From Pedobacter hartonius (GTDB lineage Bacteria > Bacteroidota > Bacteroidia > Sphingobacteriales > Sphingobacteriaceae): 64,000 nucleotides of DNA. Positions 44,515 to 53,772 of the stretch are shown one piece after another. Numbering within the stretch: the first letter of the stretch is position 1; each line of letters opens with the position of its first letter. The notes under the pieces are model-generated. The model was not told where the DNA came from and searched no databases. It saw only the letters and a program-made list of their open reading frames with translations. The stretch is taken from contig NZ_FNRA01000006.1 in the NCBI RefSeq assembly GCF_900107535.1, positions 210,118 through 274,117 of the forward strand, read 5' to 3'. The position numbers and the translations under genes were made by a program.

Positions 44515-47500
44515 TTAGAATGTCAGGTTAACACCAAAGTTGTAAGTTGCGTATAATGGATATACGTTCGCATCGAGGCCTCCATTGAGAGTAGTATTGG
44601 AAAGCGTATTGGAGATTTTCTCTGCTGCGTTGACTGGTACAGGACCTACTTCCGGACTAAATCCTTTATATCCAAAAATGTTGATCGCATTCTGTGCGTT
44701 GGCGTAGAACCTGATTTTCTGTATCTTCCATTTCGTCAGAATAGTTTTTGGCAGTGTATAACCTAATTGTGCATTCCTCACCCTGAAATATGATCCGCTG
44801 GAAACGTAGAAAGAGTTTGGAGCTGAGTTGGCAGAAGAACCGATACTTGTTGAGGGATAGGTATTTGAGGTTCCTGCGCCATGCCAGCGGTTGTCTACAA
44901 AATCTTTGGTGAAGTTCTCGTTACCAAAACGGTAAGCCAGGTTGGCATTATAAACATCCACTCCGGCAACACCCTGGAAGTCCAGCGCAAGATCAAAGTT
45001 TTTATAGGCAAAGTTTGTATTCACTCCATAAGTATATTTTGGGTTTGGATTTCCGATTACCGTTCTGTCAAGCGAGGTGATTTTTCCGTCGCCATTCAGG
45101 TCCTGGTATTTGAAACCACCTGCTGCTGCGCCCGACTGTGCAGGTGATGCGGCGATATCTGCTGCATCCTGGAAAATACCAGCGGTTTTGTATCCGTAAA
45201 ACTGACCGATAGGATCGCCAGCTACAGTTCTGGTAGCCAGGTAACCATTGGTAATACCTGTACTGCCGCTGTAGATCGGGTTACTTCCTGTACTTACATT
45301 CAGTACTTTGTTGGCATTGTATCCGATATTACCGCTGACAGAGTAAGTCAAACCACCACCGGTTTTATCACTCCATGTAGCAGAAAGCTCTACACCCCTG
45401 TTCTGAAGATCGGCCTGGTTACCCAGGATCTGGTTGTCTATTGTTCCCAGTGAACCCAGGATCGGCAGGGCAAAAATCGCCCTTGAAGTTTTGCGTGTGT
45501 AGAAATCACCTTCAACGCTCAGTCTGTTCGTCAGGAATCCGGCTTCAAATCCTGCATTGGCACCAATACCTTTCTCCCATACGATAGAAGGAGGAACGAG
45601 TGTGTTTCTGCTGGCGCCTGTATAAAGCACATTATTGTATATTGCTGCAAGATTGGCTGTTTGTGCGATCAGCGCCTGCGTAGGATTTACTGGCACACTG
45701 GCATTCCCTACAATACCGTAACTACCACGGATTTTCAGGTTACTGAACAGCGTCTGGTTTTTCATGAAATCTTCGTTGGTCAGTACCCATCCTGCACCTA
45801 CCGAAGGAAAATATCCATAGGTTTCGTTGCCATAGAATTGTGATGCACCATCTGCGCGGATTGAAGCGTTCAGCAGATATTTGTTTTTGAAGGCATAGTT
45901 TACTCTTGCAAAGTATGAAGCGAACTTGATCAGGCTGGCCTGGTCATCCACATACCGGTCATCCACATTACCCAGTCTCAGGTAGAGATCGGCATCACTG
46001 TTATAGGGTACGTCACGTGCAGTGGCATTGATAGCGTACGATCTGTTGCTCTGTGCCGACTGGCCAAGGAGTACCGTCAGGTTATGGTCTTCTTTAAATG
46101 TATTTTGATAGGTCAGTGTATTTTCAATGATCCAGTTGCGCGTTTCCACACGTTTCAGGTCGAGCGTACTGTTTTCTGCCTGTTGCGCGAAAGTAGCGTA
46201 ATAAACCGGGGCATATGTTCTTGCTTCGAGTTGGCCAAATTCACCGCCGACGCTGGTCCTGAAGGTAAAGTGCTTCAGGAATTTAAGTTCTGCATAGATA
46301 TTTCCTGTAGCCCTGTACTCTTTGGATGTCTGATTAAAGAAATCAAGCGTGGCCTGAGGGTTGAAGTTAGCCCCATCACCAAGATGCTGGTCGTTAGGAT
46401 CGCCATAAGAACCATCAGGATTGAATACCGGTACTGTTGGTGATGCCGAATATAACTGGTGGAAAATGGTAAGCGGAATATCTTTTGACTTGGTAGCTAC
46501 GCCGGTTACATTATAACCAACTTTCAGGTTTTTGAAGATCTGAATGTCATTTGATACCCTTGCCGTATATCTTTTATAATTGTTAGTCTTTACGATACCA
46601 TCCTGATCCAGGTAACCCAGTGAGATGTTATAGGTAGATTTATCCGATCCGCCGGTAACTGACAAACTATGGTTCATCACAAAAGCATTCTGAAGGATCT
46701 GATCGTACCAGTCAGTACCTTTACCAAGCGATGCAGGATTTGTAAATACAGGGGCCCCGCCGTTCTGTGTGGACAGTTCATTGGTCAGTGTGGCATATTC
46801 AGAGGCATCTGCCATTTTCACCTGATTGGTTACTTTCTGAAATCCTGCATATGCATCGTAATTGATCACTGTAGGGGCACCAATCTTACCCTTTTTGGTG
46901 GTTACCAGAACTACACCATTGGCAGCGCGGATACCATAAATTGATTGTGCGGAGGCATCTTTCAGTACACTCAGTGTTTCGATGTCTGCAGGGTTCAGGA
47001 AGTTGATGTCACTGTACCATACGCCGTCTACTACGTATAGCGGTGCCTGGTTACCGAAGATCGTACCCAAACCACGTATACGGATCTGAGGGGCAGAGCC
47101 TGGCGAACCTGAATTGGTGATAGAAACACCGGCAATCTTACCCTGCAAAGCGCTTACCGGGTTCTGTGATGCCTGCTTGGATAGTTCCTCGCCTTTTACA
47201 CTGGCTACAGACCCTGTTACGTCTATCTTGCGCTGCGTACCATAACCAACCACAACAACCTGCTCAAGTTGTTGTGAGGATGATACCATTGCAACGTTAA
47301 TAGTTGTTTGATTATTTACAGGAACTTCCTGCGTAGTATAGCCAATGTAAGTAAAGACTAGTATTGCGTTAGCGGGTGCACTGATCGTGAATACCCCGTT
47401 AGCGTCTGTTTGAATTCCTGTAGTACTGCCTTTAATGGTAACACTTACGGAAGGCAGGGTCGTTTTATCCTGACTGTCCGATACCAATCCCTTCACATTG

Positions 47501-47580
47501 ATGTTTTGGGCTGATGCTACGTTAAAAAGTAATAGACAAAGAAGACTTAAAACAGAGAATCTTGTAAAGATTGTTTTCAT
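44515..47580 (-). CDS. SusC/RagA-family TonB-dependent transporter (PUL 1)
   Basis: A 1021-residue outer-membrane receptor. Order: signal peptide (1-24), carboxypeptidase-regulatory-like domain (~27-115), TonB plug beginning at 'VVVVGYGTQRKIDVTGSVA', then the 22-strand barrel ending in 'YNFGVNLTF', which has the C-terminal aromatic residue used for outer-membrane insertion. There is no STN domain, so it should not signal through a FecR/sigma pair; regulation is expected from the propeller regulator encoded upstream. It imports the oligosaccharides bound by SusD, 11 bp downstream. Confidence 0.94.
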   Translation of the reverse strand: MKTIFTRFSVLSLLCLLLFNVASAQNINVKGLVSDSQDKTTLPSVSVTIKGSTTGIQTDANGVFTISAPANAILVFTYIGYTTQEVPVNNQTTINVAMVSSSQQLEQVVVVGYGTQRKIDVTGSVASVKGEELSKQASQNPVSALQGKIAGVSITNSGSPGSAPQIRIRGLGTIFGNQAPLYVVDGVWYSDINFLNPADIETLSVLKDASAQSIYGIRAANGVVLVTTKKGKIGAPTVINYDAYAGFQKVTNQVKMADASEYATLTNELSTQNGGAPVFTNPASLGKGTDWYDQILQNAFVMNHSLSVTGGSDKSTYNISLGYLDQDGIVKTNNYKRYTARVSNDIQIFKNLKVGYNVTGVATKSKDIPLTIFHQLYSASPTVPVFNPDGSYGDPNDQHLGDGANFNPQATLDFFNQTSKEYRATGNIYAELKFLKHFTFRTSVGGEFGQLEARTYAPVYYATFAQQAENSTLDLKRVETRNWIIENTLTYQNTFKEDHNLTVLLGQSAQSNRSYAINATARDVPYNSDADLYLRLGNVDDRYVDDQASLIKFASYFARVNYAFKNKYLLNASIRADGASQFYGNETYGYFPSVGAGWVLTNEDFMKNQTLFSNLKIRGSYGIVGNASVPVNPTQALIAQTANLAAIYNNVLYTGASRNTLVPPSIVWEKGIGANAGFEAGFLTNRLSVEGDFYTRKTSRAIFALPILGSLGTIDNQILGNQADLQNRGVELSATWSDKTGGGLTYSVSGNIGYNANKVLNVSTGSNPIYSGSTGITNGYLATRTVAGDPIGQFYGYKTAGIFQDAADIAASPAQSGAAAGGFKYQDLNGDGKITSLDRTVIGNPNPKYTYGVNTNFAYKNFDLALDFQGVAGVDVYNANLAYRFGNENFTKDFVDNRWHGAGTSNTYPSTSIGSSANSAPNSFYVSSGSYFRVRNAQLGYTLPKTILTKWKIQKIRFYANAQNAINIFGYKGFSPEVGPVPVNAAEKISNTLSNTTLNGGLDANVYPLYATYNFGVNLTF

Positions 47581-47679
47581 GCTCTTATTTGGTTTTTTTG
47601 TTTAATTGTGGGTTAAATCTCCAACAGATAATCAGTTTAAGCAAAGAAATGGCCTCAACAATATTACATCAGATGACCT

Positions 47680-47696
47680 TTGTGTAATTTATACAA
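47680..47696. promoter_or_regulatory. Near-palindrome upstream of susC, possible operator
   Basis: TTGTGTAATTTATACAA is a 17-bp palindrome with one mismatch, 100 bp ahead of the susC start. The 253-bp gap 47581-47833 otherwise shows no clear TAnnTTTG promoter. It is a candidate binding site for the LuxR-type regulator encoded next door; no direct evidence. Confidence 0.25.
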
Positions 47697-47833
47697 TAAG
47701 TATTTTGTTATAGAAAGGATACAAAAAAGGCTGTTTTTGACGAATTAAGCGGGATCAATACATCCTTCAGTTGAAAATATAAATAGACAGAAATTTGACT
47801 GTCATAGTGTCTTTGTGTAGTAATGATGTAGTC

Positions 47834-50734
47834 CTAAAGCTCCATAAAGAACTCTGCAAGGTTCTTGTCGTGTGGTATGTTGAGCTTTTTCCGTAGCCGG
47901 TATCGTCGGATTTCGACCCCTCTCAACGAAATATTGAGCAGGGAAGCCATTTCTTTGCTGCTCATATTCATGTGTAGGTAGGCACATAATTTAAGATCGT
48001 TCGGCACCAGGTCGGGATGGTTTGCTTTCAGTTTTTTAAAGAAACTGCCATGTGCTTCATTGAAACTTGTCTCAAATAAGCTCCAATCGCGCTCGTCGTT
48101 CATCCCCTCATCAATGATCTTCTGAACTTTACGGATCTGTTCATTGGCGACCTTTTTTCCGTCCTTATCTCTTAGCCTGATCATCTCCTCACTCAGCTTC
48201 TGCAGCAGCTCATTTTTGTATACGAGGCTCATTGCCGAGTTGGCCAGTTCGCGGTTTTTACTCTGCAGTTCCGCATGGAGTTTTTCCGTCTTTATTTTTA
48301 CGATCTGCCTTTCCGTTGCTTCGGCTTCCTGCTGCAGAAAGATCTCTTGTTCCTGCTGTATCCTGGAGAGGATCTTGTCCCTGTCCCTGCGCAGCTTGCG
48401 CTCGTATTGCCGCTTGCCCATGATCAGCATAAAAATACCGGTTAAGGCGTAAAAGGCAAAAGCCCAGTTACTCGCATAAAAAGGAGGAAGCACTGTGAAC
48501 TCGAACATACTGACTTTACTGACGAAGTCATCGTTAATTTTAGCGCGCACTAAAAACCTGTATTTCCCCCTGCCGAGATTGGTAAAGTCTTTTTGTGATG
48601 AGCTGCTCCATTCCGACCATTGTTTGGCATATCCTTCCAGGTAATACTGGAATTTTATTTTTGCATGTCTGTAATAAGGTAAGGCGTAAGATATCCTGAT
48701 GTTATTCCGGCTGAAAGGAATTTCAATTTTTGCACCATTATTTCCGTTTTCACTGATGGTGCTATAAGTGTCTGTAACATCTTCCACGCGCCTGATCAGT
48801 ACGGCAGGCAGCTTTTTCCTGTTGTTTTTTGCTGTACTGCCCGCAGCATCATAGATGACGAAGCCATCATCTACGCTTACCAGGTACATTTGTGCACTGA
48901 TCTGGCTGATGTTTTCGTAGTACTGTACCATCCTGCCGTCCAGCAGGCTGAACTGGTTGGAATCGATTGACAGTTTACCCGGCTCCAGGAAATCTACAAT
49001 GGCAGTTTTTCCATGGTTGATCAGCCAGTATTTCTTTATTCCCGCACTGATGATCTTATTCGAAGTAGCAAAACTACCCAATCCTTTGTTAAGTGCGGCA
49101 TAGTTGCTGAAGCGGTCACTGATCTCATCATAAAGCATAAACCCTGCGTCAGAGGAGAAAATCAGCTTATTCTCCAGTACGAAGATATTGATATCGTAAT
49201 CACTTGGAAGACCATTCTTCTCATTGTAATAGCGGGTTTTGATTACTTTTTTGAAGTCATCACTAAGTGTTAACCTGTACAATCCCTTGTAAGGGTGGCT
49301 TACCCATATATCACCATGAGCATCCTGCTCCACATACCTGGAAGGCTCAGCAAAGTTCTGAATTTTTGTAAAATACTTCCACTGGCCGCTACTGTCCTTT
49401 TTGAAGAGGGCAAGCCCGGTATAGGTTCCCTGGATCAGGTATTCTGGATTACTGTTTAACTTTTTGATGGTCCATCCGCCATTTACTGCCGAGATCTTTT
49501 CCATTTGGGGGCCGGTTATCTTGAAGGTACCCTCGTTATGCCCGCAGAGCAGTTGTCCGTCGACGAGGCTGAGGTCCCATACCTGCCCCTGTGAGTTGGG
49601 GATCAGCTTAAAATCGAAGGAATTGAATTTATTGCTACTGCCGGCCGACCATGGGCTGTAGAATAATCCCTGGTTGGTACCCAGGTAGATATTGTTCTGG
49701 TAGATCAGGCTGGAATATACGGTACCGAACTGCCCGGCCTTGTCCAGGTAAAAATAGAGCGGCGAATTCAGTTCAACCCTGTCAATTCCATTGTCAAGCC
49801 CTGTCCAAAGGTTCTGCTCTTCATCGGCGTAAAGGCTTAAAATGGTATTGTTCTGCAACCCGGCAGACTTGTTGATCCGCTGTATCACATTGCCGTTTTG
49901 GTCAATCAGGATCAGCCCGTTCAGGATAGTCCCGAAAGCATAGTACCGGCTGATCTTTGTGCCATTATTGAGCTGAAAGGTTTTCAGGAACTGGTTAGCC
50001 GTAGTATTAAAAGGGGTGTAGGTGAGGCCGTCATATAAAAACAGGCCGTCCTTGCTGGTACCGATCAGCAGCTGCCCGTTTTTATGGGGCAAAATGGTCA
50101 TGATGTTATGGGGATACGTTTTCCCTGAGTTTGGCAGGGCCATTAAAGTGTTTCCTTTTAATTCAAAAAGGCCTGTGTTGGTCACCTCAATGAAAAACCG
50201 CTGTCCTACATGCTGCAGAAATAACAGTGATCCGGGGCCTTTGACGGTGCTGATCTTTTGGTTCTCATAGATATAGAGGGTACTGAAGGACTGGAAGATC
50301 ACCCTTTTTCCATCGGTATATATTTTCCAGATCTCATCGTTGACCGGGTTTGATTTGGGGAGAAGCCTTGTCAGGGATGTATAAACAAGCTTTTTGTGCT
50401 GCGGCGACCAATATCCGAATTCGCCAAAGCTGCCCGTGTAGATCATTCCATCCTGTCCGGTAGCAACAGCACGCACGATCTGCCGGTTGGGCATAGTATA
50501 CTGCTGCCAGTATTTACCGTCATAGGTGAGCAGCCCCTGGGCATTACCGAAATACATAATGCCATTTTTATCCTTAGCAATGCCCCAGTTCTGGTTCCCC
50601 GAAAGATAAACTGATTTCGGGAAATTCTGAACATACGGAACACCTATACTTTTGACATAATCAGCCTTAACAATGGTACCAATGAAAGTGCAGTGCAGAA
50701 ATAAAACAAAAAAGACGAGACAGCGGGCCTTCAT
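47834..50734 (-). CDS. Membrane-spanning propeller-sensor transcriptional regulator with LuxR-type HTH
   Basis: A 966-residue one-component regulator. Order: signal peptide (1-24), about 600 residues of periplasmic two-component-regulator-type propeller repeats ('NWGIAKDKNGIMYFGNAQG', 'IWKIYTDGK'), a triple-tyrosine (Y_Y_Y) domain at ~670-745, one transmembrane helix ('NWAFAFYALTGIFMLIMG'), a long coiled coil (~770-840) and a C-terminal LuxR/GerE-like helix-turn-helix ('MSSKEMASLLNISLRGVEIR'). It has no histidine kinase or receiver domain, so it is not a hybrid two-component regulator; it should sense a sugar outside and act on DNA directly. It is upstream of, and codirectional with, susC of PUL 1. 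Confidence 0.9.
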   Translation of the reverse strand: MKARCLVFFVLFLHCTFIGTIVKADYVKSIGVPYVQNFPKSVYLSGNQNWGIAKDKNGIMYFGNAQGLLTYDGKYWQQYTMPNRQIVRAVATGQDGMIYTGSFGEFGYWSPQHKKLVYTSLTRLLPKSNPVNDEIWKIYTDGKRVIFQSFSTLYIYENQKISTVKGPGSLLFLQHVGQRFFIEVTNTGLFELKGNTLMALPNSGKTYPHNIMTILPHKNGQLLIGTSKDGLFLYDGLTYTPFNTTANQFLKTFQLNNGTKISRYYAFGTILNGLILIDQNGNVIQRINKSAGLQNNTILSLYADEEQNLWTGLDNGIDRVELNSPLYFYLDKAGQFGTVYSSLIYQNNIYLGTNQGLFYSPWSAGSSNKFNSFDFKLIPNSQGQVWDLSLVDGQLLCGHNEGTFKITGPQMEKISAVNGGWTIKKLNSNPEYLIQGTYTGLALFKKDSSGQWKYFTKIQNFAEPSRYVEQDAHGDIWVSHPYKGLYRLTLSDDFKKVIKTRYYNEKNGLPSDYDINIFVLENKLIFSSDAGFMLYDEISDRFSNYAALNKGLGSFATSNKIISAGIKKYWLINHGKTAIVDFLEPGKLSIDSNQFSLLDGRMVQYYENISQISAQMYLVSVDDGFVIYDAAGSTAKNNRKKLPAVLIRRVEDVTDTYSTISENGNNGAKIEIPFSRNNIRISYALPYYRHAKIKFQYYLEGYAKQWSEWSSSSQKDFTNLGRGKYRFLVRAKINDDFVSKVSMFEFTVLPPFYASNWAFAFYALTGIFMLIMGKRQYERKLRRDRDKILSRIQQEQEIFLQQEAEATERQIVKIKTEKLHAELQSKNRELANSAMSLVYKNELLQKLSEEMIRLRDKDGKKVANEQIRKVQKIIDEGMNDERDWSLFETSFNEAHGSFFKKLKANHPDLVPNDLKLCAYLHMNMSSKEMASLLNISLRGVEIRRYRLRKKLNIPHDKNLAEFFMEL

Positions 50735-50829
50735 GATGGTAAAAAGGAACTTGAATATTTAATTAAGAGCGCAAATTAGCTATTAATTATAATATTCAGG
50801 TACCTGTTTTATGAACAGCCCGGACTTTG

Positions 50830-53133
50830 TTAGTTGGTACCGGAAAATGATTCTAACGGTGGAAGTGCATTTTTTTGCGTTCCCCATTTATAATTTGGCT
50901 TTTTACCCAATATAAACTCCAGCGTACCACCTTTTGCGAGATCATTTTGTGTGATGTAAGTTTTATCATAGTTTTTACCATTCAGCTTTACAGATTGAAT
51001 ATAGACACTGCCTGCTGAAGCATTTTTTGTAGTAATAGTGAATGTCTTTCCGTTCCCCTGTTTTAGCGTAGCCTGTTTCAGTACCGGAGAGCCCAGCATG
51101 TATATTCCACTGGCGGGGTTAACAGGATAGAAGCCCATTGCACTGAAAATATACCAGGAAGACATCTGCCCGCAGTCTTCATTTCCTGAATAACCTGATG
51201 AAGAGTTGTTATAGAGCTCATTCAGAATCTTAGCCACATAAAACTGTGTTTTCCAGGGCTGACCGGCGTAGTCATAGAGGTAGGCCACATGGTGGCTGGG
51301 TTCATTGCCGTGGGCATACTGGCCGATGAATCCGGATGCATTTCCATTTACCTCGCCGGGGAGGTCTTTCAATGTAAAGAACTGATCCAGTTTTTCGGTG
51401 AAAGCCTTATTGCCGCCTACGATGCTGATGAGGTCAGGTACATTTTGCGGTACATACCAGAAGTATTGCCAGGCATTGCCTTCGGTATAAGGATTCCCGC
51501 CATTGCCTCCGTATTTCAACGGATTGAAGGGTGATAACCATTGTCCGTCTTTATTCCTGGCCCTGAAGAAACCGCTTTTCACGTCATACAGATTTTTGTA
51601 AAACGAAGATCTCTTCATGAAATGCTGGTAGTCATCTGTTTTGCCTAATTTATTTGCCAGCTGTGCCACACACCAGTCGTCATAAGCCATTTCCAGTGTG
51701 ATTGAAACCGACTGGGATTGCACATCTTCGGGAATATACTGGTATTTTTCCCAGTCGGAAAAGGGAGAGCCGGGATGATTCAGCGTTGATGAAGCTTTCA
51801 CCGCCTCATAGGCTTTGTCGGTGTCAATTCCTTTGATCCCCTTTAATATGGCATCCACAATGACAGGGATGGCATGGTTGCCGATCATGCAATAGTTCTC
51901 GTCGCCCCACAATTGCCAGATGGGAAGATAACCATATGTATCGTATTGCCGAATCATGCTGTTCACAAAGTCGGCTGTCCGTTCGGGCTGTGTTAAAGTA
52001 TACAATGGATGCGCTGCCCTGTAGGTATCCCAGAGTGAAAATGTAGAATAGTGTTTTTTGTCTGCTGCATTTTTTATGGTCAGGTCGGACGCCTGGTAAT
52101 CACCGTTTACATCAGCCATGTTGTTCGGCTGGGTAAATGCATGGTACAGGCCGGTGTAAAAGATCTCCTTCTGTACGGGAGTACCTTCAATGCGTATCTT
52201 ATCCAGTTCTTTTTCCCATTTTTCCGAGGTTTGCTTTACTATGCCGTCAAAATCCCATCCTGACAGTTCGGCCTTCATATTTATTCTTGCATTTTCGATA
52301 CTTACCGGCGAAAGTGCCACCTTTACCAGTAATTCTGATTTAGAATTGGTGTTAAAGGTGAGGGCGGCTTTAATGTTTGTACCGTTGATAACAGCAGTGT
52401 TTTTATTTCCGCGTTTTCCGCTGAACAAAACGCTGCTGACAATAGGCTGAGAGAACTCTGCATGGAAATAGACCTTCCTCAGTTTAGCCCAGCCCGTGAG
52501 GATGCGATAGCCCTCTATGGTATTGTTGTTGACCACCCTGATCTCTGCACCGATGATCTTGCACGACCAGTAGCTGCGGCTTTTGTCCAGTGAATGATCA
52601 AGGTCAATGATCACATGTCCGTTTGTATTGGCGGGGAAGGTGTAGCGCTGCAGTCCTACATGTTCCGTTGCGGTGAGTTCTGCATTGATATTATAATCTT
52701 TAAGTTTCACCTGGTAGTAGCCCGGCCCTGCGTGTTCTTCCTGATGTGAATAGGCAGATCGGTAGCCGCTTCCGGGTTTTTTAGCATCGCCTGCAACAGA
52801 ACGGATCTCTCCTGTGGCAGGCATCAGCAGTACATCGAAGAGATCGGCCACGCCGGTGCCGCTTAAATGTGTATGGCTGAAGCCAACGATAGTATGGCTA
52901 TTGTAATCATAACCTGAAGCAGGGTTATCAGGTTTATCTTCAGTGTCAGGGCTGAGCTGTACAAATCCAAATGGAGTAGTGGGGCCGGGAAAATTGCTTC
53001 CTGCCAGACTATTGTTATCAACAGCCCCGGTGCCGATAAACGGATTGACGTAACTGGTCAGTTTAACATTCTTTTGCTGTGCGTACAAGCTTGATGTGAG
53101 CAGCATAATTGCCGCAGTAAGGTATTTTCTCAT
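50830..53133 (-). CDS. GH92 alpha-mannosidase
   Basis: From ATG 53133 the protein has 767 residues and a Sec signal peptide (cleavage after SSLYAQ). Earlier in-frame ATG 53175 would block the signal and sits over a hairpin, so it was rejected. The N-terminal beta-sandwich begins 'VNPFIGTGAVDNNSLAGSNF' and the (alpha/alpha)6 barrel carries 'MAYDDWCVAQLA' and 'GNEPSHHVAYLYDYAG', the GH92 signatures with the catalytic acid Glu and the calcium-site residues. GH92 enzymes are calcium-dependent exo-mannosidases, mostly alpha-1,2, active on N-glycans or yeast mannan. It is the only enzyme of PUL 2. Confidence 0.93.
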   Translation of the reverse strand: MRKYLTAAIMLLTSSLYAQQKNVKLTSYVNPFIGTGAVDNNSLAGSNFPGPTTPFGFVQLSPDTEDKPDNPASGYDYNSHTIVGFSHTHLSGTGVADLFDVLLMPATGEIRSVAGDAKKPGSGYRSAYSHQEEHAGPGYYQVKLKDYNINAELTATEHVGLQRYTFPANTNGHVIIDLDHSLDKSRSYWSCKIIGAEIRVVNNNTIEGYRILTGWAKLRKVYFHAEFSQPIVSSVLFSGKRGNKNTAVINGTNIKAALTFNTNSKSELLVKVALSPVSIENARINMKAELSGWDFDGIVKQTSEKWEKELDKIRIEGTPVQKEIFYTGLYHAFTQPNNMADVNGDYQASDLTIKNAADKKHYSTFSLWDTYRAAHPLYTLTQPERTADFVNSMIRQYDTYGYLPIWQLWGDENYCMIGNHAIPVIVDAILKGIKGIDTDKAYEAVKASSTLNHPGSPFSDWEKYQYIPEDVQSQSVSITLEMAYDDWCVAQLANKLGKTDDYQHFMKRSSFYKNLYDVKSGFFRARNKDGQWLSPFNPLKYGGNGGNPYTEGNAWQYFWYVPQNVPDLISIVGGNKAFTEKLDQFFTLKDLPGEVNGNASGFIGQYAHGNEPSHHVAYLYDYAGQPWKTQFYVAKILNELYNNSSSGYSGNEDCGQMSSWYIFSAMGFYPVNPASGIYMLGSPVLKQATLKQGNGKTFTITTKNASAGSVYIQSVKLNGKNYDKTYITQNDLAKGGTLEFILGKKPNYKWGTQKNALPPLESFSGTN

Positions 53134-53159
53134 GCTGAATTGATCTGGTAGTTTAAAGC

Positions 53160-53185
53160 AGGCTGAAGAAATCATTCTCCAGCCT
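53160..53185 (-). terminator. Hairpin between DUF1735 and GH92, weak terminator or attenuator
   Basis: AGGCTGAAGAA (53160-53170), loop ATCA, TTCTCCAGCCT (53175-53185). In minus-strand RNA the one mismatch becomes G-U, giving an 11-bp stem. Only GCTTT follows, so termination would be poor; attenuation or mRNA protection is possible. It parallels the terminator between SusD and GH144. Confidence 0.4.
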
Positions 53186-53220
53186 TACCAACAACACCTA
53201 CGGAACTGTCTTTTATCAGC

Positions 53221-53751
53221 CTACTGACTGGTTAACGTAATAATTGAGATCAGGGTGCCGAAGTTCCCGCTCACGGTGAAACCGCCACCATCTGTGATGG
53301 AAAACGGAAGGGCATATTTTATTTTTGGATCCAGCATAGTGGTGTTGATCTTTACCGGGAATTTCACCTGCCGCTGTCCTGTGGGGATCACCACCTTGTT
53401 CGAGGTAAGCGTATATGCTGCAATTGGCAGGATGGGATAGGCAGTTCCATTAACCTGATTAAATTTGGTTAAGGCCGCTTCGCTGACAGCTAAAGTGACG
53501 GTTACATCAGACGGATTGGCTTCCGGTGCCGCGTAGTTTACATAAATAAAATAATCGGCTGCTGCTGTGCCCGCAGGAGTAGAAGCCGCAATAGAGTTTC
53601 CGCCTCCGTTCCCTGCAGAAGAGCCTACCGGAAGTTCAATGATGGGCTGATTTTGTGTGAAATCCGGCTGAGAATCATCTTTCAGGCAGGAAGATAAACT
53701 GCTGATCAGTGCTAAGCCGATGACCGTGGTATATAGTGATATCCTTTTCAT
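53221..53751 (-). CDS. DUF1735 lipoprotein (PUL 2 accessory surface protein)
   Basis: A 176-residue lipoprotein ('SSLSSC' lipobox, Cys22). The single immunoglobulin-like DUF1735 domain matches the BT_3987-type N-terminal domain ('YVNYAAPEANPSDVTVTLAV'). Such domains usually precede GH18 or carbohydrate-binding modules in surface proteins of N-glycan loci; here the domain stands alone. It sits 21 bp behind susD, so it is probably a surface glycan-binding component of PUL 2. Confidence 0.85.
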   Translation of the reverse strand: MKRISLYTTVIGLALISSLSSCLKDDSQPDFTQNQPIIELPVGSSAGNGGGNSIAASTPAGTAAADYFIYVNYAAPEANPSDVTVTLAVSEAALTKFNQVNGTAYPILPIAAYTLTSNKVVIPTGQRQVKFPVKINTTMLDPKIKYALPFSITDGGGFTVSGNFGTLISIITLTSQ

Positions 53752-53772
53752 TTTGAATATTTTTCTTTTTAA

